DNA from: Malania oleifera
Lineage: Eukaryota > Streptophyta > Magnoliopsida > Santalales > Ximeniaceae
Assembly (NCBI RefSeq): GCF_029873635.1
Contig: NC_080422.1
Location: forward strand, 16,522,049-16,586,048
DNA length: 64,000 bases
Reading direction: 5' to 3'
Shown here one piece after another: positions 61,925 to 64,000 of the stretch. A program made the translations under genes and the position numbers. The stretch's first letter is position 1. Each line of letters begins with the position of its first letter. The notes beneath the pieces are model-generated. The model saw only the letters and a list, made by a program, of their open reading frames with translations, was not told the DNA's origin and did not search any database.

Positions 61925-63296
61925 CATACATACATATATATGTATACATATGTACATATACATACATATATATGTATACATATGTACATATACATACATA
62001 TATATATATATATATGTATATGTATTTGTACACAGACACACATATTCATGTGCATAAAAAATTATCTGTAAAAAAATGTAGAATTTATGAACATTTAAAT
62101 CTTTTACCTTGAAGTCGTCGTTTGAAGCTTGAAAATATTAAGCTTAAGAGAAGTAGCACCAAATATAAAATAATCTAAAATTTTCATACTTGGTCATGAA
62201 AAGTGAAAAAAAAAATGTAATAAATCAATTAAACAAAATTTTGATTTCACACATTATTAACAGTTACTTTGTCTTCATTTTAAATGAATAATATAAAAAA
62301 TAATAATAGAAAATGAATTTTCCACTTATCTTCCTTTTATTTCCTTCTTCAAAATAAAGTTCTTGATCCAAACAAAATGATAATAATTATTAATATTAGC
62401 ATCATCATTAAAGTCTCTTTGTAATAAACAGATGTATGCATATATATATATGTGCGCGCGCGCGCGCGCGTGTAACATCACCAGTTTGACCTATTGGTCT
62501 GATTGAACCGACTCGGTGGCTTCACTAGGTTGATCACCAATCTGGGTTTTAAAAAAAGTACGCTCTGTAGGGTACCAGATCATTCTTAATTTGATATGTG
62601 CCTATTGTAAAATTTTGTTGTGCAGATAAGGTTCTTCCATAAAGTGCACTCCATGGCTGCTCCTGTGACAGATACAGAGAAGCTTATTTGGAGTGTCTTA
62701 GAAGCAGAGTGGCCTGCATTTAGGTTCTCATGGACATCCCTTCTTGTTGTCTTATAGTATTTGTTTGTTTCAGTAAAATTTTATGGTAAAATGTGTCTGT
62801 TCCTTTTCTATAGTCAGTTGAATGGGAAATCTCTGAATGAGGCAAACATTCTTTTCCTCGAAAGACATAAAGGTATGATCCAATTTTCTGAGTTAAACAT
62901 ATGTACAGCAGTTGACTGAAAGTTAATTTTCTAAAACTCTTTCATGTTTTATGCAGAATCTTTGGTGCATAGGGCAGCTGTAGCCGAAATGCTTTATGTT
63001 CTGGAACCTAATAAGAAGGCTGAGGCTATTAAATTAATTGAAGATTCTACCAACAATCTGGTTTCAATGTATGCCTGTGTAAATCCTTGTGTTTCCTTGT
63101 TTCTTTTTATTGTTTATTTTATTTTTTTTCATGTGTCTTGTTTTTAAGTTCTTGAGAAAGATTGGACATTGAAGCTTCATGTGTTTCAAAATTAGAAATG
63201 GAGCACTTGGTCAAGTCAAACAATGGAAACTTAAGGACTGTATTGCTGTCCACAAACTCCTGGGAACGGTTTTGGTTGACAGTGATTCTGCATCGC
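12298..63296 (+). CDS. NAA15: NAA15, auxiliary subunit of N-terminal acetyltransferase A (25 exons, 3' end outside window)
   Basis: NAA15 holds the catalytic subunit NAA10 and docks NatA to the ribosome, so that nascent chains starting with Ser, Ala, Thr, Gly, Val or Cys are acetylated after Met removal; it acts in the cytosol. The 25 exons add up to 2,503 coding bases (834 codons plus one base) in one open frame with GT-AG borders throughout. The protein starts [17 protein letters not shown] and follows plant NAA15 along its whole length: TPR-like helices from the N-terminus, the [11 protein letters not shown] and MNPDNYRYYEGL segments, the strongly conserved [20 protein letters not shown] block, [11 protein letters not shown], and a lysine-rich stretch near residues 597-612. 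From memory the Arabidopsis homologue (OMA, At1g80410) has close to 900 residues, so only about 60-70 are missing at the right edge. Exons are 51-231 bases; introns run from 83 bases to 16.4 kb. Nothing suggests a pseudogene. Confidence 0.93.
12349..13458 (+). other. NAA15 intron 1
   Basis: This 1,110-base intron is T-rich and shows no transposon, tRNA or conserved frame that I can recognise. It ends ttttttaccattgcag. Long first introns in plants may carry expression-enhancing sequence, but nothing specific is visible. Confidence 0.85.
13459..13537 (+). CDS. NAA15: NAA15 exon 2
   Basis: It encodes residues 18-43, [20 protein letters not shown] and then KFPDHG, plus the first base of E44. It completes the first TPR-like helix pair of the superhelix. 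The acceptor is cattgcag and the donor GGAG|GTATAT. Confidence 0.95.
14484..15545 (-). mobile_element. L1-type LINE 3' fragment
   Basis: Reverse-strand translation gives a zinc-binding zf-RVT-like motif, [18 protein letters not shown] (about 14,990-15,055), then [14 protein letters not shown] and [14 protein letters not shown], which is the usual C-terminal tail of plant L1 ORF2. The 3' end faces the low-coordinate side, where the T-rich stretch 14,460-14,520 represents the poly(A) side. The RT and endonuclease are absent, as expected for a 5'-truncated copy, and the frame is broken. Confidence 0.75.
16473..16683 (-). mobile_element. tRNA-derived SINE with perfect 13-bp target duplication
   Basis: On the reverse strand the head has the pol III A box TAGCTTAGTTGG (plus 16,658-16,669) and the B box GGTTCGATTCC (plus 16,594-16,604). 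The tail ends in a short poly(A), seen as the T run at 16,472-16,480. Both sides carry the identical 13-mer CCTTTGTGTCTCT (16,460-16,472 and 16,684-16,696), the target-site duplication. The copy therefore looks complete at both ends, about 210 bases. Confidence 0.85.
16970..17900 (+). mobile_element. L1-type LINE 3' fragment
   Basis: Forward translation, with frame breaks, gives [58 protein letters not shown] and [15 protein letters not shown], the zf-RVT segment and C-terminal tail of a plant L1 ORF2. It ends with ggttggcatccccttgatgcc, a 3' end also seen reversed at 35,440. It is 5'-truncated and broken. Confidence 0.8.
18270..18352 (+). CDS. NAA15: NAA15 exon 3
   Basis: It completes E44 and encodes residues to 71: [20 protein letters not shown] then LVRSGLK. 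This is the second TPR-like unit. The acceptor is ggtttccag and the donor AAAG|GTTGGA. Confidence 0.95.
18459..18608 (+). CDS. NAA15: NAA15 exon 4
   Basis: It encodes residues 72-121, including [18 protein letters not shown] and [20 protein letters not shown], one of the clearest TPR motifs in the protein. The acceptor is gaatgcag and the donor ACAG|GTGAAT. The preceding intron is only 106 bases. Confidence 0.95.
19309..22310. repeat. Three diverged copies of a ~400-bp intronic repeat, one split by L1
   Basis: The phrases 'atccattatttgggct', 'ggctgctca.atc' and 'tttgtctctttt' recur in the same order at 19,309-19,575, 21,671-21,950 and 22,069-22,310. The second and third copies are 398 bases apart. 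The first copy stops at the L1 3' end (19,575) and the text resumes at 21,568 (gaagtttgatatgaaa, compare gaagtctgataagaaa in the next copy), which shows that the L1 inserted into it. Confidence 0.75.
19576..21567 (-). mobile_element. L1-type LINE, 5'-truncated, RT partly preserved
   Basis: The reverse strand contains an RT region: [25 protein letters not shown] and LVDDTYLF (about 21,155-21,510). The expected catalytic FADD box reads LVDD, keeping both aspartates. Further on, [20 protein letters not shown] precedes the C-terminal tail with [16 protein letters not shown]15 run at 19,854-19,868 is internal. The poly(A) side is at about 19,576. The frames are broken, so it cannot be active. Confidence 0.8.
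22340..23045. mobile_element. Putative TIR element remnant
   Basis: The left side (accatggttttacaaataggacccagtc) and the right side (gactggtttcaagacattgctgatg, reverse complement) share a loose inverted-repeat structure and 'gactgg.. ttg..' phrases like those of the elements at 38,362 and 61,610. Mismatches are many and no target duplication was found. The centre is AT-rich apart from the G15 run at 22,556-22,570. Confidence 0.3.
23781..23896 (+). CDS. NAA15: NAA15 exon 5
   Basis: It encodes residues 122-159: [38 protein letters not shown], plus two bases of N160. The frame requires the donor CAA|GTAAAA inside 'ctcaaagtaaaa'; reading on would meet TAA directly. The following intron is the 10.9-kb one. 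Confidence 0.94.
25068..25184 (+). pseudogene. ycf2: Fragment of plastid ycf2
   Basis: Thirty-nine codons translate as [20 protein letters not shown] followed by [19 protein letters not shown], which I recognise as an internal, near C-terminal part of plastid Ycf2 with only a few substitutions. It is fused by chance in frame to the L1 tail WRERNRR. It has no start, and a TAA ends it a few codons later, so it is a dead fragment. Confidence 0.85.
25361..25378 (+). pseudogene. Head of a plastid trnT-GGU-like tRNA
   Basis: GCCCCTTTAACTCAGTGG resembles the acceptor and D-stem start of plastid tRNA-Thr(GGU). It breaks off where the D loop should continue and runs into the trnH piece after nine bases. 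The preceding AT-rich text may be the trnT upstream spacer; that part is inference from memory. Confidence 0.5.
25388..25462 (+). tRNA. trnH-GUG: Plastid-type tRNA-His (GUG), nuclear copy
   Basis: The 75-base sequence folds as a tRNA: acceptor GGCGGAT with GTTCGCC, anticodon arm GTGGA-TTGTGAA-TTCAC with anticodon GTG (25,423-25,425), and T arm CGGGTTCAATTCCCG. It matches plastid trnH-GUG except for a few changes, several of them C-to-T (for example TTCAC for TCCAC, which leaves a G-T pair). It lies in a plastid-derived insertion and is probably not used by the nucleus. Confidence 0.85.
26104..26700 (-). mobile_element. Decayed L1-like LINE fragment
   Basis: The reverse strand gives [40 protein letters not shown] and [15 protein letters not shown], which resembles the C-terminal tail of L1 ORF2 ([15 protein letters not shown]). 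The part to 26,700 is too broken for domain assignment. Confidence 0.6.
26985..27155 (+). mobile_element. tRNA-derived SINE, 5' part eroded
   Basis: The B box GGTTTGAGTCC lies at 27,026-27,036. It is followed by the typical body of a widespread plant SINE group: a gcaggggtaaggctgcgtac phrase, acattgtgat, a GC-rich ctgcccttgcaaagcaggg hairpin and ccttgtggcctgggaacacc, ending in a T14 run (27,142-27,155). The A box is poorly preserved. No target duplication was found. Confidence 0.7.
27156..28359. other. Decayed intronic DNA, no family assigned
   Basis: Short open frames on both strands show no domain I can name. [21 protein letters not shown] peptide on the reverse strand near 27,500 hints at old LINE sequence but is not convincing. 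(CA)-rich phrases occur around 28,130-28,170. Confidence 0.4.
28360..28620 (-). mobile_element. L1-type LINE 3' tip
   Basis: The T-rich start and the phrase aatcagcaaagaaaattcattgaagggcatcaaggggatg form the reversed 3' end of the same L1 family that ends at 17,880 and 50,940 (catccccttgatgcc, tttctttgctgataaa). Little coding sequence remains. Confidence 0.65.
28630..31365 (-). mobile_element. RTE-type LINE, 5'-truncated
   Basis: In reverse-strand order: endonuclease part [13 protein letters not shown] (about 31,200), [20 protein letters not shown] (about 31,050), a linker with [12 protein letters not shown], the RT and a conserved C-terminus ([41 protein letters not shown]). It ends with the RTE 3' signature taaggcttgct-(GTT)n, seen as caacaacaac at 28,630-28,639. 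A 41-base tandem duplication (30,510-30,550 and 30,551-30,591) interrupts the linker. It is inactive. Confidence 0.88.
29375..29779 (-). pseudogene. RTE reverse transcriptase core with mutated active site
   Basis: The unbroken stretch of 134 codons starts [20 protein letters not shown] and includes [35 protein letters not shown] and [14 protein letters not shown]. In working RTE enzymes the last box reads FADD; here it is FTND, which removes the first catalytic aspartate of the pair. The domain would copy the element's RNA at a nicked target site. Confidence 0.85.
31395..33404 (+). mobile_element. RTE-type LINE with 18-bp target duplication
   Basis: The copy lies head-to-head with the previous one. 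It starts in the endonuclease ([20 protein letters not shown]), jumps by internal deletion to the linker ([11 protein letters not shown]), and has an RT ([20 protein letters not shown], then [12 protein letters not shown] where FADD is expected) and C-terminus ([10 protein letters not shown]). It ends in ttgttgttgtt at 33,394-33,404. The 18-mer GGGATAAGGGAAAGAGCA occurs at 31,377-31,394 and 33,405-33,422: a target-site duplication. Stops make it inactive. Confidence 0.88.
33423..33810 (-). mobile_element. L1-type LINE fragment
   Basis: The reverse strand reads [20 protein letters not shown] followed by YFMLEASL, a zf-RVT-like segment (compare [20 protein letters not shown] at 17,330). It is short and broken. 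The 18-base target of the RTE insertion lies at its high-identity edge. Confidence 0.6.
34806..34911 (+). CDS. NAA15: NAA15 exon 6
   Basis: It completes N160 and encodes [20 protein letters not shown] and [15 protein letters not shown], residues to 195. It sits alone between two very long introns (10.9 and 16.4 kb), so it is the exon most exposed to skipping. Skipping it would remove 106 bases and shift the frame. Confidence 0.95.
35425..38010 (-). mobile_element. L1-type LINE with recognisable RT
   Basis: The reverse strand runs from [10 protein letters not shown] (about 37,900) through [60 protein letters not shown] and LLFADDTIL (intact FADD box, about 36,920) to [20 protein letters not shown] and the tail [13 protein letters not shown]. 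It ends near 35,430 with the reversed ggttggcatccccttttgc end. Endonuclease and ORF1 are missing and stops break the frame. Confidence 0.88.
38362..39532. mobile_element. TIR element containing an L1 fragment
   Basis: The left end CCAGTGTTTTGAAAACC and the right end (reverse complement CCAGTGTTTTCAAACCC) form a terminal inverted repeat. Internal flanks on both sides are rich in 'gaccgg', 'aactgg' and 'actggg' phrases. The centre holds an L1 zf-RVT/tail fragment on the plus strand (about 38,780-39,340; [18 protein letters not shown] and [10 protein letters not shown]). No target duplication was recognised. Confidence 0.6.
39640..39765 (-). mobile_element. L1-type LINE 3' tip with (AAG)n
   Basis: The phrase ttgattgaaaaagaagcatttattaagaag resembles the reversed 3' end of the L1 family (compare aatagaaaaagaatcattaagaaat at 41,850). 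An (AAG)n stretch follows at about 39,690-39,705. Confidence 0.5.
40425..40582. repeat. 79-bp tandem duplication
   Basis: Two units with a period of 79 bases share ggtga.gcccattt and ataatttgaggcaacaaagc; they differ by small changes. Confidence 0.75.
40876..41393. mobile_element. Tourist-like (PIF/Harbinger) non-autonomous element
   Basis: The left end GGGTGCATTGTTTTGGTGG and the right end (reverse complement GGGTGCATTTGATTTGTTGG) form an inverted repeat flanked on both sides by TTA (40,873-40,875 and 41,394-41,396), the usual Harbinger-type target duplication. Internally, another 'gggtgctttgcctagcc ... aaagcaccctt' unit (about 41,055-41,112) suggests a duplicated or nested copy. A diverged relative may lie at about 59,790-60,080. 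Confidence 0.6.
41845..42450 (-). mobile_element. L1-type LINE 3' fragment
   Basis: It starts with the reversed 3' end (aatagaaaaagaatcattaagaaat) and contains reversed tail sequence. The frame is badly broken. The fragment ends where a plus-strand L1 piece begins. Confidence 0.55.
42465..43310. mobile_element. Pair of L1 zf-RVT fragments in opposite orientation
   Basis: The plus strand at 42,480-42,690 reads [20 protein letters not shown] then [14 protein letters not shown]. The minus strand at about 43,290-42,945 reads [20 protein letters not shown] then SNENNAHLF, and [13 protein letters not shown]. These are the same L1 domain on opposite strands, so the transcript has two self-complementary arms about 400 bases apart. 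Two similar 60-70-base segments (about 42,735 and 42,815; 'ccaaatatctagagta') are a local duplication. Confidence 0.7.
43330..43645 (+). mobile_element. L1-type LINE 3' end
   Basis: The plus strand reads [20 protein letters not shown] and DWQAAVL, the end of the L1 ORF2 tail (compare [20 protein letters not shown] at 14,690), then a 3' untranslated end with ggttaatgtaattttcttta. Confidence 0.65.
43650..45905 (+). mobile_element. L1-type LINE split by a TIR element
   Basis: The first part reads [12 protein letters not shown] and [19 protein letters not shown] text. The L1 frame [20 protein letters not shown] is split exactly by the element at 44,134-45,017 and restored when it and one target copy are removed. 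The second part has [39 protein letters not shown] (zf-RVT) and [14 protein letters not shown], then the 3' end at about 45,905. Several frame breaks make it inactive. Confidence 0.8.
44134..45017. mobile_element. MULE-like non-autonomous TIR element, 9-bp target duplication
   Basis: The 884-base insert is flanked by CAGGTGATC at 44,125-44,133 and 45,018-45,026. Ends read ATTTTTTCAAAAATGG and, reverse-complemented, CATGGTTTAAAATCG, a weak inverted repeat. Sub-terminal regions are rich in gttatgtaac/gttacgtaac phrases on both sides. Nine-base duplications are typical of Mutator-like elements. There is no transposase. Confidence 0.75.
44816..48028 (+). repeat. 1.6-kb tandem duplication (A 44,816-46,381; B 46,382-48,028)
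   Basis: Copy B repeats copy A in order: the last 200 bases of the TIR element, the L1 zf-RVT and tail region, the L1 3' end and about 470 bases beyond. The string ccaaaatatac begins both copies (44,816 and 46,382), so the junction is precise. The copies differ by substitutions and short insertions, including a (TA)n run at 47,711-47,727 in B only. B is 81 bases longer. Confidence 0.88.
48030..48640 (-). mobile_element. L1-type LINE internal fragment
   Basis: A reverse-strand frame of 111 codons (48,041-48,376) contains [20 protein letters not shown] and [20 protein letters not shown], which resembles the linker between the ORF1 zinc knuckle and the endonuclease of plant L1 elements (SEWVL.K...F.GVSF.GFE pattern). 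The fragment abuts a plus-strand L1 at 48,645. Confidence 0.6.
48645..50965 (+). mobile_element. L1-type LINE with RT fragments
   Basis: Plus-strand pieces in order: [84 protein letters not shown] and zf-RVT text, then [24 protein letters not shown] text near 50,740-50,790 and the 3' end tttctttgctgataaag. The FADD region is damaged. A 22-G run lies at 49,841-49,862. Confidence 0.85.
51348..51419 (+). CDS. NAA15: NAA15 exon 7
   Basis: It encodes residues 196-219, [20 protein letters not shown] then EPKI, in phase 0 at both ends. The acceptor is catccag and the donor AAATT|GTGAGT. It follows the 16.4-kb intron. Confidence 0.95.
51529..51644 (+). CDS. NAA15: NAA15 exon 8
   Basis: It encodes residues 220-257, [20 protein letters not shown] and [18 protein letters not shown], plus two bases of R258. 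The [11 protein letters not shown] and MNPDNY phrases are hallmarks of the family. Confidence 0.95.
51645..52794 (+). other. NAA15 intron 8
   Basis: The 1,150-base intron is T-rich, with no transposon recognised. It ends ttttgctctgcttag. Confidence 0.85.
52795..52927 (+). CDS. NAA15: NAA15 exon 9
   Basis: It completes R258 and encodes [20 protein letters not shown] and [20 protein letters not shown], then SAVK, to residue 302. The donor is GTTAAG|GTGATA. Confidence 0.95.
53043..53482 (+). repeat. 440-bp direct repeat, copy 1
   Basis: The sequence from gtgtttgcaaacttatcaac to aaggtcattta reappears at 53,990-54,429 with no difference at any position I compared, an offset of exactly 947 bases. 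The reverse-strand open frame of 66 codons in it (53,279-53,479) is repeated too, but has no recognisable domain. Confidence 0.92.
53990..54429 (+). repeat. 440-bp direct repeat, copy 2
   Basis: This is the second copy. The flanks differ immediately outside (c versus g on the left; taatat versus taggg on the right), which fixes the ends. It does not end in a convincing TG...CA with a 5-bp duplication, so an LTR pair is unlikely. Confidence 0.92.
55383..55460 (+). CDS. NAA15: NAA15 exon 10
   Basis: It encodes residues 303-328, [20 protein letters not shown] then RSLLTK, in phase 0 at both ends. The acceptor is cccttttcag. Confidence 0.95.
55550..55603 (+). CDS. NAA15: NAA15 exon 11
   Basis: It encodes residues 329-346, [27 protein letters not shown] is among the most conserved strings of the family. 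The exon is 54 bases between introns of 89 and 145 bases. Confidence 0.95.
55749..55819 (+). CDS. NAA15: NAA15 exon 12
   Basis: It encodes residues 347-369, [20 protein letters not shown] then YPG, plus two bases of R370. The acceptor is ctgtacag and the donor GGGAG|GTAATA. Confidence 0.94.
55820..56521 (+). other. NAA15 intron 12
   Basis: The 702-base intron is AT-rich and shows nothing recognisable apart from a short (CATA)n run near 55,975. Confidence 0.85.
56522..56576 (+). CDS. NAA15: NAA15 exon 13
   Basis: It completes R370 and encodes [18 protein letters not shown], to residue 388. PPST.LWTLF.LAQH is a strongly conserved helix pair in NAA15. Confidence 0.95.
56671..56766 (+). CDS. 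NAA15: NAA15 exon 14
   Basis: It encodes residues 389-420, [20 protein letters not shown] then [12 protein letters not shown], a canonical TPR unit. It is in phase 0 at both ends. Confidence 0.95.
56767..58853 (+). other. NAA15 intron 14
   Basis: The 2,087-base intron has no recognised transposon end or coding domain. It ends attatctgatatcag. Confidence 0.8.
58854..58982 (+). CDS. NAA15: NAA15 exon 15
   Basis: It encodes residues 421-463, [20 protein letters not shown], then [20 protein letters not shown] and ADQ. The DLADRYIN block is nearly invariant from yeast to plants and lies in the central part of the superhelix. Confidence 0.96.
59080..59162 (+). CDS. NAA15: NAA15 exon 16
   Basis: It encodes residues 464-490, [20 protein letters not shown] then LHDMQCM, plus two bases of W491. 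The acceptor ttcttgaag is weak, but the alternative tatag upstream would bring in a stop. Confidence 0.93.
59254..59484 (+). CDS. NAA15: NAA15 exon 17
   Basis: The largest exon, 231 bases. It completes W491 and encodes [60 protein letters not shown] and [16 protein letters not shown], to residue 567 plus two bases of R568. [11 protein letters not shown] and EDQFDFH.YC.RK mark the family. Confidence 0.96.
59485..60494 (+). other. NAA15 intron 17
   Basis: The 1,010-base intron contains text at about 59,790-60,080 (aggatgtgcttgtttcg ... tagccaagcctagcccatg) that loosely resembles the Tourist-like element at 40,876-41,393, probably an old relative. The remainder is plain. Confidence 0.6.
60495..60627 (+). 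CDS. NAA15: NAA15 exon 18, lysine-rich segment
   Basis: It completes R568 and encodes [27 protein letters not shown] and [17 protein letters not shown], to residue 612. An acidic stretch (EEDDE) is followed by a highly basic coiled segment. In fungal NatA-ribosome structures a basic region of this subunit contacts ribosomal RNA; that this segment does so here is inference. Confidence 0.95.
60711..60818 (+). CDS. NAA15: NAA15 exon 19
   Basis: It encodes residues 613-648, [20 protein letters not shown] then [16 protein letters not shown]. The first half is a low-complexity linker; [10 protein letters not shown] is conserved and starts the C-terminal helical part. Confidence 0.95.
60948..61079 (+). 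CDS. NAA15: NAA15 exon 20
   Basis: It encodes residues 649-692, [40 protein letters not shown] and LAFQ. It is in phase 0 at both ends. Confidence 0.95.
61139..61202 (+). repeat. 32-bp tandem duplication in intron 20
   Basis: Two units (tattattgattgtagtatt ...) differ by one base (tac-t versus tac-c). The intron is only 229 bases. Confidence 0.85.
61309..61365 (+). CDS. NAA15: NAA15 exon 21
   Basis: It encodes residues 693-711, [19 protein letters not shown], in phase 0 at both ends. NPD.HR is conserved. Confidence 0.94.
61889..62041. repeat. (CATA)n/(TA)n microsatellite block
   Basis: This is a mixture of CATA and TA units with palindromic tatatgtatacatatgtaca stretches. Open frames through it ([14 protein letters not shown] on one strand, THTYI-like on the other) are repeat artefacts. 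Confidence 0.9.
62434..62474. repeat. Alternating purine-pyrimidine (TA)n-(GC)n run
   Basis: About 40 bases alternate without a break: atgtatgcatatatatatat, then gtgcgcgcgcgcgcgcgcgtgt. (CG)9 at 62,453-62,470 is the kind of sequence most prone to Z-DNA. Confidence 0.85.
62626..62723 (+). CDS. NAA15: NAA15 exon 22
   Basis: It encodes residues 712-743, [20 protein letters not shown] then [12 protein letters not shown], plus two bases of S744. The donor is TTTAG|GTTCTC. Confidence 0.93.
62814..62872 (+). CDS. NAA15: NAA15 exon 23
   Basis: It completes S744 and encodes [19 protein letters not shown], to residue 763, plus one base of E764. The acceptor is ttttctatag. Confidence 0.93.
62957..63068 (+). 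CDS. NAA15: NAA15 exon 24
   Basis: It completes E764 and encodes [20 protein letters not shown], then [16 protein letters not shown], to residue 800 plus two bases. The donor TCAAT|GTATGC is chosen because it joins exon 25 in frame. Confidence 0.93.
63196..63296 (+). CDS. NAA15: NAA15 exon 25 (last one in the window)
   Basis: It completes I801 and encodes [20 protein letters not shown], then [13 protein letters not shown], to residue 834 plus the first base of an expected R835. The acceptor is aaaattag and the donor TCGC|GTAAGT. In plant homologues about 60-70 residues follow; they lie outside the window. Confidence 0.92.
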
Positions 63297-64000
63297 GTAA
63301 GTTTTGCCCATAATTTACCCTTTATTGGCTCTTTTGTTTACACTTGCTTAGTGGTAGATTCTGTATCCATATGAGGCTGGAAGAAGAAATATTTGATGTA
63401 CCATTCTTAGATATGCATACTAAGTAGCTTATTTTGGCATTGGCATCTTTAGAAATTATATTTGTTATATTATGAATTTAAAAAAATTTTCCTCTCTTAT
63501 TTTCTGAGTTTCTCACACTTACCAGATTTTGGAATATGTTATTGAAATTTATGGAAACTAACATATGAATGCATTTTTTAATTTATTTTATATGGTGGGT
63601 AGAATCTTATGATAATTGTATCATGCTAACCTCACTAGTGATCCCATTTAGGATCCTGATTTTAAACCTTGGCTTTAATCAATTTGGGGCTGGTTTTAGC
63701 CATTTAAATGATGTAGGCTAAGGTAGAAGCTATTTCTGATAAATTGGGGGCTGGATCACGACTACTCCTTGCACTGATAACACGTTTATCGTTGGGTTGG
63801 ATTCCTTTCATTTCTTCTCCCTCCATCCTCTTCATAGCTTGGGCAATATTGCTTACATCAAGGGCATCTCAACTCTCTCTCTCACATTCCTGCTTCAATC
63901 AAAGGCTAGTTAGAACCTCTTCAAAGCTCGCCCTGGCCTACTATGGCGGCTCCCCACCACCACACCCTACCCAGCACCAGCACCAGCACCAACACCAGCA
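63297..64000 (+). other. NAA15 intron 25, cut by the window edge
   Basis: Intron DNA with no exon of NAA15 found before the edge. The last 30-40 bases become a CAGCAC/CAGCAA repeat (about 63,970-64,000), which continues outside. Confidence 0.75.

Larger units (their letters stand above)
61611..62557. mobile_element. Putative TIR element with simple repeats
   Basis: The left end (gtttcaaaaactggaccggc) and the right end (reverse complement ttttttaaaacccagattgg) make an imperfect inverted repeat, with 'ggaccgg', 'tcaactcg' and 'gaaccgactcgg' phrases inside both ends, as in the element at 38,362. The centre has a MITE-like stretch (62,170-62,390) related to 10,930-11,290. Possible flanking duplicates 'gtactctatag' and 'gtacgctctgtag' are imperfect. 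Confidence 0.45.
61366..62625 (+). other. NAA15 intron 21
   Basis: The 1,260-base intron is largely occupied by a putative TIR element (61,611-62,557) holding simple repeats, followed by the acceptor ttgttgtgcag. Confidence 0.75.

Noticed and set aside
61733..62071. Frames reading [10 protein letters not shown] and [10 protein letters not shown]
   Set aside because: These are translations of (CATA)n and (TA)n microsatellites.
12298..63296. NAA15 as a pseudogene because of its repeat-filled introns
   Set aside because: All 25 exons join in frame with GT-AG borders and keep the conserved family motifs; a dead gene of this age would show breaks.

Overview
This is a piece of a plant nuclear genome, most likely from a woody or large-genome eudicot; the species cannot be named from the sequence. 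The signs are one gene cut by GT-AG introns, whose product closely follows the plant form of NAA15, surrounded by plant-type transposable elements (Ty1/copia, LTR-like blocks, L1 and RTE LINEs, tRNA-derived SINEs, TIR elements) and a fragment of plastid DNA. Nothing is bacterial: there are no operons, no CRISPR array and no prophage.

Layout. 1-12,000 is intergenic and made of decayed repeats: an RTE LINE tip at the left edge, a reverse-strand copia pol relic (about 2,450-4,640) with its probable LTR at lower coordinates, then a long block that looks LTR-derived (a TATA box at 4,813, degenerate AACCCATTTT-like repeats, a cluster of the self-complementary 12-mer TTCGTCGACGAA at 7,500-7,800, an AT-rich array, and an LTR-end-like segment near 10,360-10,620) and a MITE-like inverted repeat (10,930-11,290). 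The promoter and a CT-rich leader follow at about 12,000-12,297.

12,298 to the right edge is one plus-strand gene, NAA15 (auxiliary, ribosome-anchoring subunit of the NatA N-terminal acetyltransferase). I placed 25 coding exons that join in frame without a stop into 834 residues plus one base; the last 60-70 residues lie beyond the window. Exons total about 2.5 kb of a 51-kb span. Introns 2, 4, 5 and 6 (4.7, 5.2, 10.9 and 16.4 kb) hold nearly all the repeats; the downstream half, from exon 7 on, is compact.

The introns record nested insertions in unusual detail: a SINE with a perfect 13-bp target duplication, an RTE LINE with an 18-bp target duplication lying head-to-head with another RTE, a 9-bp-duplication TIR element that split an L1 reading frame exactly, a mosaic of plastid pieces (ycf2, a trnT-like head, trnH-GUG) inside an L1, a 1.6-kb tandem duplication, and a 440-bp repeat with no visible difference in intron 9. 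I found no new multi-gene system. The most unusual items are the plastid mosaic, the inverted RTE pair, the palindromic 12-mer cluster and the identical 440-bp repeat.
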